NCBI GenBank assembly: GCA_019843655.1
Contig: JACDQD010000007.1
Span: forward strand, 12,025,600 to 12,089,599
Length of the DNA stretch: 64,000 nucleotides
From: Lethocerus indicus
Lineage: Eukaryota; Arthropoda; Insecta; Hemiptera; Belostomatidae
Reading direction: 5' to 3'
Shown here piece by piece: positions 15,036 to 29,699 of this stretch (positions within the stretch are counted from its first letter, which is position 1; the number at the start of each line of letters is the position of its first letter). The translations under genes were made by a program, and so were the position numbers. The notes below the pieces were generated by a model. That model worked only from the letters and a program-made list of their open reading frames with translations. It was not told the DNA's origin and searched no databases.

Positions 15036-16920
15036 CTGAAAAAACTGCGGCTCAGAACAGGACACACAACTGGTACGAGGACCGGCGAGACACTGAGCCC
15101 GTTGGGGGCGGCCTAGCCTGCCGGGTCGGTCCCAGCGGCTACCCATTGGCCTTTGTTGGCTCCGCCCCCGGCCACACCCCCCCAGTGCCGCCCCCGGACC
15201 CCCACCACGGGGCCCTCAACAAACAGGTCACACCCCCCATCGGAAAACCTGCGTTCCGAGGATACACACTGCTCCCCTTTGTCTCTAAGGGTGTTACGGT
15301 TGAGCTCCAACCGGGGGTGCCCGGTTAGGACTGTCCTCTTCCGTTACTTGTATTGAATTCCATCGAAGAACTGGATTGTTTCGAATTACTTTACGGGAAA
15401 CTCAAGTATCATTCCCCGTGCGATATTTGTCTCCTCCCGCTTGTTTGGATCCTGGACCGGCTTCCCTAAACCGTAGCCCCTTCTCGTCAGATTCTTAAAC
15501 AACAAACTGAACATAAGAATATATACGAACGATTGTGGTATTCTTGACCTACTTGATGGAAGCATCAACAGTGTCGATATTTTTTTGTATTAATTCGGTC
15601 CAGTTTGGCGTATCTGCGTTATGCATTAAAATTGAGCACGTATAAGTAGTAGAAAATATGGAAAGTTGAAATAAAAACCAGTTTTTATTATTACTATAAT
15701 TACTATTTTACGAAGAAAACTGAAATACGAATATACTGAAATAAGTGTTGGTGAGGCGCTTAGGATTGTTGGTGCCTGCACTTTTATTACTAGTGTCACA
15801 GTAGTGGTTAGCTTCTGAATAAAGGAAACGGACAGATTATTAAACGCCATTATGTTAATCTGTTATTTATTTATAACTAATTTTTTATTTATTATTAATG
15901 ATCTAAAATTTTTTTCAAATTATGATTGCTATTAAAAATATCGAATTAGATATGACCTTAAATGTCATTAAATCTTCCTTTGATGTCCACCGCGAGAAAG
16001 CAAAATTTATTAATATAAAGAAACAAGGATTTAGGTGCAATTATGTCGTAAGGTATGGACACTCTTGAAGACTCTAATCGTTTACTGAGCTTCAAGATGG
16101 TTTAAGTAAGGGGGTTAGGGAGGCCCCACCACCTAATTGCACCAATAGCCTCCGAGTGCCGATAAAGAAAGACAAGACAGGCTCGAGCGGAGGGCTACCG
16201 TATATTACACAAGAGATACAGGTCTTATAAAACCCAATCGGGCTAATTGACTGCGTTCTTTATATCGTCCTCATTCCGTGTTCAAATAGAATATTACCGC
16301 CCTCCGGCCAATTGGTAGGCGCCTCGAACAAGTCAACGAATTCCGCTTTCCAGTCACGGTAAACAACAAACTATCCCTTATTGTTAACGAAAAGAGTGAA
16401 ATCCAGAAAGAAAGCCAGAAAGAAATCCAGCCTTTTCTGGCTCAGCAATTAGAATTTGTCTTGATTTACATATCAGTGTGAATTTAATGTCACACAGCAC
16501 CTATGCATTTTATCTCGCAAAATTATTCGTTGTCCTGGGAAATAGTGCGTGGTGAGAGTGCTAGGACACCAAAGACCCTTTCGGAGAAGTACGGGTAGTG
16601 TAGAGTCTACGAGGAGCGCCCACGGTCAATATGAGCAGGAATCTAACGGAGTACTACTGTGCATCGTGAGAGTCCCGTGACACTGGGAATAGTAAGCATG
16701 CATAGAAAGCAATGCACTGTGCTGACAGTATTCTCCATCTGCGGTGGAAATGTGTTAAACCCAACTATATAGAATGCCACTGACGATTTCCGGAGCCTGA
16801 AACTGGTCTAGGTTAATTCCGGAGGTAGATATTTCTTACATATAATTATTAACTTGGGATATTTAACTCGAAATAAAATTTCGATCTAGCCGAAAGAGAG
16901 TGGGCTGTAGAGCTGTGTTC

Positions 16921-17050
16921 GGTGGCGATAAGTGGCCCGGGGCGGGACCGATATTCGATTTAAGATGCCGGGCGGCATAAACAATTCTCCGGGAGTCAAT
17001 TAGCGGCTTTTGTTTATACGGGGTGGCGAGAAGTGGCCCCCGGCGGGATA
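16921..17050 (+). repeat. pair of short GC-rich direct repeats
   Basis: GGTGGCGATAAGTGGCCC (16921 on) and GGTGGCGAGAAGTGGCCC (17022 on) each continue into a CGGCGGGA-like segment, giving about 30 bp repeated with a 101-bp offset. The spacer is unrelated. Function unknown. Confidence 0.6.
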
Positions 17051-17366
17051 CGGTAGCCCCTCCCTCCCCCCACGCTATTGTTTATTGCTTTTGATATAGA
17101 TGCAAAGTGAGCGGGTTTCGGTCTCGCTCCTTTTCCCAGTTTACGATCAGGCGAACCCCCATTTAATAATTCCCATTAGCTTTTCTTCGGTAGTTGTTCG
17201 GTCAATTATACGAGGGTTGGGTGGAAATAATTTTCTTTCCGAAGCACCGGACGGCTTTTTTATATTCAAAGTAGTTGAACGAATAAAACACCAATAAACA
17301 AAGGAATGTGAAAAATTGAATTACTCGAGGGGGCTCGTCATTACTATTCTACTTTCCGACAGATTT

Positions 17367-17370
<4 letters not shown>

Positions 17371-17404
<34 letters not shown>
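17371..17404. repeat. (TA)n microsatellite
   Basis: Perfect TA array of 17 units in CpG-rich spacer. Confidence 0.96.
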
Positions 17405-17409
<5 letters not shown>

Positions 17410-19673
17410 GCAATTTTAATTGCGCTTTTGTAATTGCAGCTTATTCTTGATTGCTCGTATTGGATACCAAATATTTAAATGGAGAAAAACAATTATGTTC
17501 ACACACCCATTTGCCTCCCTCAATTTTACATCTTACGGAATTTCCAAGTTCAAATGGGTTTTTACAAATTGAGTTACTCCGGTTTACTCTATACAAATTG
17601 AGTATAACAACAATGCGATGCATTCATTCGTTCGCATTCTAAATCGTAATATAAGTTAGAGTTGGACTGGGGGTGTAGGAAAGGACTGGGTAGTAAATAC
17701 ATTTTTAAAACAAAGTCGGGACCGTGGTGTGGTCTCTAATCGATGAGGGAGAGGGATCATCACCGTGAAATCGACTCAACAAATATAGAAGAGGGGGAGG
17801 GGTGGGCCCGGGCTCACTCCTCGGCCCTGTGAGAAACAAGTGCCACGGCCCCACTGTGAGAACTCGGCGTTTTAAATGGGAAGTCCTTCTTTCGGAATAA
17901 TCCGCGGACGAGCGGCGATAACGAGAAGGCATATGTCGTATGCCCTGCGGTCAGGCGGGATTAAATGGAATGCCGCGTGACCGGGCCATTGTGCCGTCGC
18001 CCGCCGGCCCCTTCAAAAGGTTTACATAGGCGGAACTGAAACGCCATAGGAAACGGCCACACTCGATTACGGCCCCCGTGACGTGAAGTCAGCCTCCCGA
18101 GTACACATAGCATCTCGACAGGGTAACAGTGATATCATCGCTCGTGCGATTTTCCTCGTCCTATTTGGTCCTTTGCTAGACTGGTTTTGGGCTTGAGATG
18201 AAACATTCTATCGACACTGTTACAAGACAGATTTTTTATCGTTAATTTTCCCCGCATGAGTGAAAGTTCTGCTCAATCTACCTAACGACTAGTTCGTTAA
18301 CCTTAAGTTCTAAAATAATTTATTCCTCTACATCGCGGGTTCTTTCCTACCATCAGTTTCTCCTTGAGAATCCTCGTTAGCAAAGAACCCTATCCCTATG
18401 CCGCCACGGCGTTCCCGTTATCTACCGACAGTGAAAATGTTTAATCTACTTGTCCGGCGATAGTGGAAAATATGACGCAACTCAGTGTTCTGAGTTGGTC
18501 TAGCGTAAAGCCGATTCTTTACTAAAGTAAAGTAGAAAACTGAAATTTCTAGCATCCTAGCAGTTGAAAATTTCTAGCATTTTTGGAGTCGCTGCTGACG
18601 CATTCGCGCCAACGAAAAGTGTACATACGGGAGAGAAGGTATAAAATTGGGATTCGGCTAAGGCGGCGTTTAAATCGTGGGCCCGATGACAAGTGCGTAT
18701 CGATCCGGGGTCCGGCGAGGCGGGCCCGGCCCCCGGGGCCACCGACCGATCGTTTTACGAGCTCGCTTCCAATTCTTAATGGGTGGTCCCGGAGTTTAAG
18801 CCTTATTTGCATACATCAATTTCTCGCTTGTGACTTACGGCGGCCGGGAAACAATTATCGCCCGTAAATACTCTCTTACACGGGGACGTGGGCGGCCCTC
18901 ACTACTCCCGGCTTCTCTTACATCACAGACCTATAATGTTGGGAAAAAGGATTCTACCTCGCGGTCCCGCGAATAAGTAACGTGCATGAACACTTAAATT
19001 GTATGAAATCTATAGACTGCTTTATAAAGGACGGAAATTCTAATTAAGGGACATGATTCCGCGATAAAAAATCGTCATTCTTTACCGCCCAAGATTTTTA
19101 CGGCTTTAGGCATTATTTAAATCACTTTTTTAGCTCAAAAGAATGTCACAATAGCACAGGTGCAGTCTTATATGTGATCTGACTATTATTAAATAAATAG
19201 TGTCATTTTATTTTCCTCCACCCCATTTTGAAGGAAAGGGGCTGAGCAATTTCGGAAGGGCGTATCCCGAGGGAGGGGCGTTGCGGTCGAAAGTTAAAGA
19301 GATAATTCCTTAGAATTAACGGGAGAAGTGTAAAGTAGGGCTATCAGTAGAGCAGAGTATCGGGCCGGGGTGGAGCGAGTGTTTGGGGCCGTGTTGAAAC
19401 GTGAAGGGGGGAGATTGAGTAGGGTTGGAGGAGGGGAAGGTAGCCTCACGGTATTTGTATTCCGTGTGGCGAACATCCCTCCTTCGTGTCTGCGGGGGTG
19501 AAGGGGGCTGTTTATTCCCCGTGTGCCCACGCCTCTCCGACCTGCTAACAGACAAATCCCCGACCCAAACCCCGTCTTATAAAACGTTCTGTAAGTCCCG
19601 CCCCACTCAGCCGACAGTTCGGGTAACAGCAACCGCAGTAACAATTATCTGTCAACAGATCGATACGTTAGAG

Positions 19674-19834
19674 TAGTGGTCTTCAAACTGTGTTCCCCAG
19701 GATTCCGCGACTCAAAATTAAAGTTGACTAGTTGACTAGTATTTATTAACTAAGTAAAAACTAACCTCATAAACGAAATTAAAAACCTCATAGTTATAAT
19801 GGTTCCGTGAGTAGACAAAGTTTGAAGACTACTG
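19674..19834. mobile_element. short non-autonomous hAT-type element (MITE)
   Basis: The 161-bp element has imperfect terminal inverted repeats: left TAGTGGTCTTCAAACTGTG, right (reverse complement) CAGTAGTCTTCAAACTTTG, 16 of 19 matching. This is the CAGTGGTYYTCAAAC type common in hAT families. It is flanked by an imperfect 8-bp target duplication, CGTTAGAG (19666-19673) and TGTTAGGG (19835-19842). It has no coding capacity. Mismatches in both repeat types suggest an old copy. Confidence 0.7.
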
Positions 19835-20559
19835 TGTTAGGGTAATGGAGTTTGTTTCCAATACTACCTTACTCTTTCCACGGATGTTAATGAGTAATTT
19901 TGTGTTTTTGTTAGGTAGTTTTTATACCGTTTGAACTGCCCATACCAAATTTGGCATGAATATTATCCGATACTCTAGGAAAAAAGTTTGGGCTATCTGC
20001 ACTCACTAGTCACCCCTAAGGCCAACACTTACATATGCCATCCGTTCAATAGAGACTTCCCGAGGGAGAAGAATCATGGTTTTCAAGATCTTCAAAGATT
20101 CGTAGAATTATACAAGTCACTGTGATCGTTGGCCAGAGAATAGTCATTACGGATCTAATCAAAAGAGAACAGACTGGATTACTTTTCCTCGATGTGCACC
20201 TGGAGAACGGCGTGGTAGTTAGTGGGTTACACATATTTACTATGTTTATAGACTTATTCTCTTATAGGGACGCAAAGTCGACATTTATTTCAGAAGTGGA
20301 GACTAAGTAGACAAATTAAGTGTCCTTCCGTTCTTATTGCTTTAAACATACCTTTCCTTTGGCTCCCTAAATTTGCAGTATTTGCCAGTATAATACCCTT
20401 ATAGGTATTCTATAGGGCGTAGAGTTCCGAACCCATTAATTTACTCCTGAATTAATTTATATCTAGATTTATTTTAATTGTGCGCAATTATAATAGGGTA
20501 TATATGAAATTGAGATCGATCAGGAACGTAGGAACGGATTCTACGATCTGTGGGCTAGG

Positions 20560-21200
<641 letters not shown>

Positions 21201-24200
21201 AACAACTAATAACAAGTCCGGTACGTTACGGACAAGATAGTCGGTCGACATGCATAACTGCCTCGGTAATTTACTGCCGGAACCCTCCTAACAACACCGA
21301 TAAGTCGAAACCTACTTAATGTAGCGTAAAAACTATGAAGATTATAATTTTCAACCCCCAAAACAGTAAATATACTTCTTCTTTCGTCTTGCGCTAATAT
21401 CCCGTAATTCTATATGGATAGGTCAGTATGCGTATTTTATTTTAATTTTTGTGAAAAATTCTCGTTTTGTTAGATATTAAACGCACCTATTTTCGTCTCC
21501 GATAGTTATCTTAAAATTCTATTATTATTCTAAAATTAATTTATTTTAAATATATAGTTTAGTCGGCCGCCTTGTAAAATACATATTATTGGAATTTCAG
21601 TACATAAAAGTAAAATAAGACAAATAGCCGAAGTGTGGAATAGCTTGTCCGAGGTATTTATCGACGAAGCTGTTTATGCCACCCGCAAGGACAACCACCA
21701 GAACAAAGATAGGCAATTATATTTTGCTTCCCCATCGTGTTTGCACAGTGTGCAATGTGTTTTTACAATTGGGCCGCGTCTAAAACGGGACGAGTCGCTC
21801 GGAAATATTTGTTGACTAATTGTTGAGTGGCTTATTTGAGTATCGAGTGCTCGGAATTCAAATGTCTAACAATTATTGAAATTGTCCTCCCGGGCATTCA
21901 GAAAATTTCCTCGCAAAAAGGGATTTTGACATCCCTCTTTGTCGTACATTTTTACAAACATGTACAGCAGTAATATCAACACCGCTGAGGGTTTTCTGCA
22001 GCATTCAAGTTTAAATCGTTATACCTCCCCCAGCCTTATTAGACTTTGGATGTCTCCTCTAGGCATTAGCTCATTTCACGTGATGTATCAATCCAGAAAA
22101 GAGATAATCATGTCTGACAATAAAGATAAATGCACTACCTCGAATTTTTAAATGATAGACCAATTACATAGCGACTTTTATATTCGAAATATATCCCTTA
22201 TAGGGTCCGTTATGAAAAAATATTAATATTCTGTCAGAATATTAATTGAAATTCCCCACACTAAAGAAATAATTCCTGTCATTAGCAAACATCTCCGTTT
22301 CCATTTTCAACATTGGCGCCGGTTGATCACCCTTTGAATCGGAATTAGCCGTCCCGAAAAAACCTTTTTGTTGTTCTAATTGAAAGCTCCGGGTCGAATT
22401 AGAAACCCTTTCTGGTTTGGCCATTATTAATTATTCATTCTACAATTAAGTCCGTCCTTCTAATGAGCGCGAATTTCGGATTCCGGCAACAGAGCTCTGT
22501 GAATTATTATACCGGGCACCACTTAAAACGTGGCGCAAAATTGAGCACTACAAACGAGTGGGAAGCTGGAAAATCGTGCCGATCGTATATTGCTCTTGGC
22601 GTCATTTACTGTCATTATTCTGTGAGTAATTCATTTACTTATTTGAAAGTCTACAAATAGCTGGACGGGTGTGCTTGACACCAAGGTGGGTGTCAACTAT
22701 CACTTGACGTATCATATTTTTAGAAAGCCGCTATTGTCTAGATTAATATTTATTAATTGCGCATTAATAGTAAATAAATGTGATAGTCCAAACACCAACC
22801 AAATGCCAGAAGTTTCATAATTTTCTTTTTTTATAAAAACGCGTGATTAAAAAATCACCATTGACCCCCGAATTGCGAAATCTGGGACAAGATCGTTGAA
22901 CTAAAGGCGTTCGCTCTTGGCAAGTAAGTATCGGTTCACAGCCTTATGGGAATTTTCCTCAGGCAAACGCGTTTCACTTTCCCCGCTGTTTTTTTTCGCT
23001 TTGTTTTTGGCAGCGTCGTGTTTCCTGCCTGTTTCTTTTTTTTCCCGAGATGTGTGATAAGATCGAGCCGGCGGGAGTGGCCGCCCAATAAACAAGCCGA
23101 AATTAGTTGGCCGGCCACCGTCAGATCCCTACCGAGCGATAAGCCCCGGTATAACTTCTCCCCCTTTATACCCCGGGCCCCTTCCCTTTGACGCCTTTTA
23201 TACGGGCTGTCGACGCCGGCCCTATCGGCGTTACCTCTCCCACTTAATGGGGGCCATGAGGTCCCTCTGCCTTCGGAAAATCGCACTTAATTGGCCCGTT
23301 TCCCCGTCTAGAAAGGGACCGATCTGACTTACACCGATATTTCAGCTAGAGGTTAGGTCAATTTCTCCTCATTTTTTCCAGCATCCGATAATGTCAGAGA
23401 ATTGTGTTATATTAGTGAACAAATACTACATTTAAACGTACATATACAAAGCAGCCACAAAGGACACTCTTAAATATATGGAAATTCGAACAGTCTCTAT
23501 CTCCCGTAACGTTGAAAATTAACAGAAGAAAGAAGTCAGTGAGGGGGCGGGCGGAGCCACATGACGTGGTAATAGATCAGGATGATCTAGTGTTGAGTGT
23601 CTATTAGTGTTTGTTTTCAGGTGATTCAGTTTCCCTTTAGCGGCCCTATTAAAAACAGGGGCGCCTCGGACACCTGCTTGCGGCTCGGGCTCCACCTAAC
23701 GGGTACCGCCCATTACCAATTCTTAGTTTGTACCCCAATAATCCCTTTCATAGTTATAGTGTATTATTTATGATATAATATAGCCGGTTAACTATGGGCA
23801 TAGTTGAAAAAAAATTCTTTCTGGAAATTGTGTCATTCCAAACACTCGTGGATCGTCTAACCTATAGTTACTTTTTCACAATATTATCAACCGCCCTTCC
23901 ATTTTGCATCGTTATTTCGTTGTTATTTTAAAACAGAAATGTGAAATTAAGTGTTCAAATTTAAATACCCAAATTGCAATGAAACCAAATAGTTTCATGA
24001 ATTCCAAGATACAGGTATCGGATTATATATTTTATATTAATTATTTGTCAGGATCATCGATTTTATTTTCTAGAGGCCCAGAGCGTGGTGTACGTCTGCG
24101 CAGGATACGCGTCCTCCCCGCCCCATTGTTCGGGGGCCGCGACGCCCACGTCCCGGACTCCAACAATCGGGAGTACGGCTAACAATGGAGTTCTCCCGAC

Positions 24201-27200
24201 GTCGTAAACATGGCACGAGTCTCGGCCGGAGGTGGAGCCCATGCCAACGAAGGGCCCGGGACTTATTTTTGTTATATGAGCGCATAACTCGGCTATTATA
24301 CAACCATTATCCCGTCCGGCCGGCCATTATACTGTCGCGTTTTTTCTTTATCTCTCCCGCTCTAATCTATTGGAATTCCTACGTGTCCCCGCGACAATAA
24401 TGAGCCTCGTCGGACTTGACCTGTGCGAAATGTTGTCCCGCTTTTCGGAACGAGGTATATTCCATGGGAGTTTCTAGAAGATTTATGAAACTTTTAACCT
24501 AGAATATACTTACAATGAGTATTAAAATACGATTCCCGTAATGAATTGTGCTTCAACCTCGTGGATAAATTCCTCTCTCTCTACAGATTATTCCACAAGG
24601 CCCCTAGACTGGTCCATAATCGAATTTCTATCGTCATTTTTCATTAATTAATTGATAAAATTTCTAGATAGTGAACTGTTCAACCGCTCCAGGTTAATTT
24701 TTTCAGCCCTCGCGCTTAAATTTTCAGCCCGTTCAACCCCAATGACTGATGGCAAATCCTACATCTAGTGTCCTTTTCCGTCTAGATACAATATCTCAGT
24801 TTATAATTCTATATTTTTGCGGACCTAAATCTGAAGGAGTTCCAAGACAAACTGGAAGCCGTATTTCTGATTGACCGATGAAGTGGGAACCTGGCCGAAG
24901 CGCTAAAGTCCACGCCACTTTCCGTGTTTTCACGGTTTCCGACAACTTTATCTGGGGCTTATCTCCGTGCCCTAAGGTGAGGCTCGCATGTGCTCACTCC
25001 CTACCCTCGTTAAATAACCCCATTCTAACGAGCACTTTTTTGTCTGAGTGTACTTTTTCCTTCCCGTTTTTTCTTTCGGTGGAAAGAACATAGGGAAGCA
25101 TTCGCTCGAATATAATTATGTTTTTCTCTTTATTTACACTTGTTATCATCCAAATTCGCGCTGTAATGAATACGTATACTGGTATTTAACTTCCAGTCGT
25201 TTGGACTCCGAGTAAAAAACTGTAACTACTGCTACCTTCACCACCACCTGTACTGTTACTCGCAGGAATGATTATACTCTAACCCTGGAGGGTCTCCAAA
25301 TAGATGCCTTAAATGGACGCCATAAGTCCAGTTTTGTAATAAAGTTGGCCCCACCTTTTAGTAGGCCCTCCGAATGTTGTATTGTTTGTGCGGTTGGTGC
25401 TAATTGCCGGCAGTTGGCCGTCCGAGGGCTCCCTCCGCCTCTACCTGGGCCCGTGCCCGGGCACAATTAACCTGAGCGCCGCCTCTGATTTATCGCCCGC
25501 CCAATTGAAAATGAAGACCTCATTGAGGCTTCGCTTTTTTTCCCTTCCGACCACGAATAGTTTTTCCAACAAACGTCCAATAATTCATTTTTCACTTAAA
25601 ACGCTAATGGTGGACCGTGTTCTACCTTTCCCTTTTCCGAGTCCGGCGGCGCTGTGCAGATGCTTTGCCTCGTCCGTGTTGTCTTGTCCGAAACATGTTA
25701 CCGATAAAAAGACTTATCAATTTAAAAAAAATCAGCTACCCCATAACTGACAAGAATGAATGGCGAAAATGTGTCCCCCGCAGTGAGGAACCTTTCATTC
25801 TAAGTCACAGAAGGTATAGTCCCTCATCAGATTTTTTTCGTAAGTACCTGAATAAATAAATTAATAGGATATCAAGGAGTTAAAATCGGTCCCACGGAGG
25901 AGACGAAAAATCGAACTACGTCATTAATGCTCCACTTTTAATGAGGTATGTTGTAGTAAGGTACCTTTTTTAATAATACCCTTTTTGCAAGGGCGAATTA
26001 AAAATATATTCGATGAGTTTTTAATTTTGGCAAATATTCTTATCGTGCGTTTGACTTTATTATTTAAATTAATAACCTTTAAACATTCTCGCGATTGAAA
26101 ATAACTGGTGTACACCGTGTTTAAAAAAGCGATCCAACCTCATATATCCGTTAAGCTCGTAAGGACGATTTTTGTCATCAGATCCATCTTTAAACGCTAA
26201 CCAATCCTTCCGACTTTGTATTTGAAGATCGGTCTTCCGGTGTTCCAGCCCTAACTAAAAACTGTATGCTTGCGGTCCAATAAGCCTTCGAGGGAATATT
26301 AATTAGAAGGTGGTGTCGCCGGTGGTAGCCGACGGTATTAAAGACCCTCACTTAACGGCCGGGTTCAGGGCCCGTCGCCAGTACCCCACTGAGTCCCGCC
26401 CAAATATATCATCCCTCTCGGCGGGTGACTTTACGATGTCAACCCCGCGAGGAGCGACCCGATTAAGTTGTAAAGCGGCCGTAAAACCGGGACGGGTACA
26501 ACGCACCGGAGTATAAATTGGCTTTATTTATTTCGAATCGTGACCGGAGACCCGGGGCCTAGGAAAATGTCTGTCGCCGATGGCTAATTCCCGCCCCGTC
26601 ACCTTCCCCGCTTGAAATTGGTTTCGCGAATGTAAAATGGTTTGAACGATTTCTACCTTTCGCCATTGGGTATTTTCGTACGATGCGTTGTCTCGTGACG
26701 CCACCGCTCCCACATCTCCCGGCACGAGTATAAGACTTTTATACTCTTTATATTCTGTGTGCTCCTCGATCCTATCTTCTCAGTGACTCTTGACCACACA
26801 TTTAAGCCAAAAGGTACTTAGCGTGGCAGACCATGGAGTGTTTAATTTCTGCAATCGATGACTTCATTAATTATTTATACACGCTACTTGGAAACACCGG
26901 CAAAGGATTAGGCTATCTTGTTCTTATAATAAGTAACGTCATATTATAGGGTAGCTTGATGGGTAGTTATCGTGAGCTGGACTGACACGCCAGCGCAAAT
27001 CTATTGTACCATGCCTGGAAAAAAAGCGACGAGAGTGAAAATTACAGGACCCACCAATACTCTATTAATGAATAGATAATAAAAAGAGTGCGAGATTATC
27101 ATAAATTATAGTGCTAAACCGAAAAAAAGTGGATAAAAGAGTGACTGTGAGCAATAAGAAAGTCTAAAATAAACTTCATTAAACATATAGCGTGCACTGG

Positions 27201-29640
27201 AAACAAGACCGTACGAATTAAGTGACCGCTCTACATACATTTGATTTTCATCGGGTATTAAGATACCAGCAGTGTTTTTTCCGGACGGACAGCTTGTCGA
27301 GTACAAACTAGTTTATTCAAACCTGGCACCTTTTATTAAAAAAAAAGAAGGGATAATGTGAGTAAATAAAAACGAAGTTTATCGCCTGCATTACCGATGA
27401 TGGTTGTCGCCGGTCATCGCATGTTTTACAGGTGTCAACCCTTTTATCTCGGAATTGAACATTCTGGAATAAGCCGCGGGCGCTCGTCAAATTAAAAACT
27501 GTGACTAATCCGTAGGTCTGGGTCGGGGTTGGGCCCCCGCGGGCGGCGTTATCGCGCTCCGGCCAGTAAATTCGCCCAGTGTATAGTTCCGATTTTTGGA
27601 GCGGCACCAGGAAATTAGCATACAGGCCCCCTATCCGGCCCATCGGTGGCTCCCCGGAGCGGACCCTATCAATGCCGCCAAATTATGAGGAGCAGGCCGC
27701 CGTTTAAGGCACTGACAATGGGCTCGGTAATGGTAACACGGGGGAGGGCGGTCATTATGTTTATTGATAACGTCCTTTACCTATTACGGCCTTTGCGGAC
27801 ACGTGCACATCTCCTGACCCTCACCTGTCAACTATTGGCTTATCGGTTTAATCGTCCGCGAATTTCTCCCTCGCCGCACTCGGTACAGATCATATTGCGG
27901 TCCGGGCTGAGGCCACCTGAATTATTCTCTCAGTGTATACCAGAAATCGCTATCTTTCTGCCCGTATAGATGTTTCAGTAGATCACAAAATACACTGTGC
28001 CAGTAAAATAAATCAAATTTACCGTCTGTGCAACTTCATTTTGAACAATAATTAACACCACCAGCTATATCCTGAGTTATACTGGTTTCGACTTTTCGCC
28101 ATCGTCAAGCATTCCGTATCAATATAGCAACGTACATAGATATGTTGAATTCGGTGAACAGTTCTGTAAGCGCGTTAACTTTACTTGTCCTATAGATACG
28201 TTTTAGAAGTCCGCATTACACGGTATTAGATTTAAAAAAAAAAATCTAAAATTACATAGTGAAGTAATAGGAATGGGACGGGTGCTAAATCCTAAATATA
28301 CGGTTGGTACAAAATTTAAATTTTCTCACTATCCGCGACATTTATTGTGCAGTCGTTGCTGAATTCGAGCTGGAATTCGGGACGCCGACATAGACGGTAA
28401 CCCGAATCCAATGACAGCGGGGTGGGAGTAGTGAGTCTATTAAACATTGCGGGAAATGAACACCACGAGGGGGCTAGGGGGGCGAGTAGTGAACACGAGG
28501 TGATAGGGGTGAATGGGTCTCGGCGACAGCTGCACCCCTAAAGGGATTACAACTTGTAAGCTGGGCCGGAGCCCTGGCCAGGGCAGTAGTCCCCGCCGCA
28601 TTGGATTTGGACGTTTGTTCAATTGCTTAATTCGTCCCGCGCCTTCTGTCGGAGCCGGCGGCACACCCGACCCTGTTGATGGGATTCAGGGCTCCTTTGA
28701 TAACAAAAAAGTAGAGAGGATCAATAAATATCCGTGTCTATCTTATACGATCTGTACATTACGCTAAACGACAATTTGATCATAGCACAGTTAAGCCTGC
28801 GTCGTATTTTATCTCTGTAAAATGAACCTTACAACTTATTGTAATATAAAAATATCCCATGTCTTATTTACTTGTATTATCATTCAACGCATCGATACCT
28901 CAGGGTAGTATTCCGTGGCGGTTCAGGTGTGTGACATGTCAGTTCGTATAAATACGATTTTTTACTACTGTATTGTATTGAATTTTTTGCTATAAAATAT
29001 ATTCTATTTCCTAGTTTTAAAACTAACTTTAAGTGTTAAAACTATATTTATTTCCCAAACGAGGTCAAATTTCTGATTGTATTTCATTTTATGGCTGTAC
29101 GATTCCGACCGTGCCGCAAATAATAAAAGCGAAAGGAATATCGGCGAGTGTTTAAAATAAGCTCAATATCGCAACTCCTTGGGTTGTCGAGGCAGGGCGC
29201 ATTCGAGAATTTGCGGCCCCGCTATAAAATACTGAAATACAGCGGGACCCGGTAGAGGGCCTAGTCAGAAGGCGGCGCTAGTCCTGCGCCGTAACTCAAA
29301 GCGACCATAGCAATAAAATCCCTTTTTATTGCCCCGCAGGAATAAAGATCAGGGAAAGGAGCCCGTGTATCGCTAATAACGAATCTACCCTCCCTCATCA
29401 CAGGACGCAATCTCCGCCCCAGACACTATGGTACCTACGGATTCAACTATTACAATCCAAAAGAAGTAATGTAGAAGACTACAGAGCAACTATACAGGAA
29501 CCAATGGTTTTTCTATTTACAATAATCCTTCTACAGTCTCTGTAGTATTTTTTATATATAATAGATAATAATTATACATATTTCGGTTCGCAGGAGTTTC
29601 TACTCTTGTTAGTGGAGACAGAAAGATGGTATAATTTTTG

Positions 29641-29645
<5 letters not shown>

Positions 29646-29699
<54 letters not shown>
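29646..29699. repeat. (TA)n microsatellite
   Basis: About 46 bp of TA, one G interruption, then TATATA. Confidence 0.96.

Noticed and set aside
20051..20306. About 85-codon plus-strand frame with a hydrophobic stretch
   Set aside because: The opposite strand is also open, there is no recognised domain, and both splice signals are poor. A frame this long is expected by chance in DNA of this size.
24878..25093. Plus-strand frame ending at an AAG|GTGAGG donor near 24977
   Set aside because: No acceptable upstream acceptor, and two frames are open, so coding cannot be argued.
27317..27643. 108-codon minus-strand frame in a GC-rich block
   Set aside because: No domain or motif was recognised and the 3' part runs into AT-rich low-complexity residues. 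Length is within chance for this GC content.
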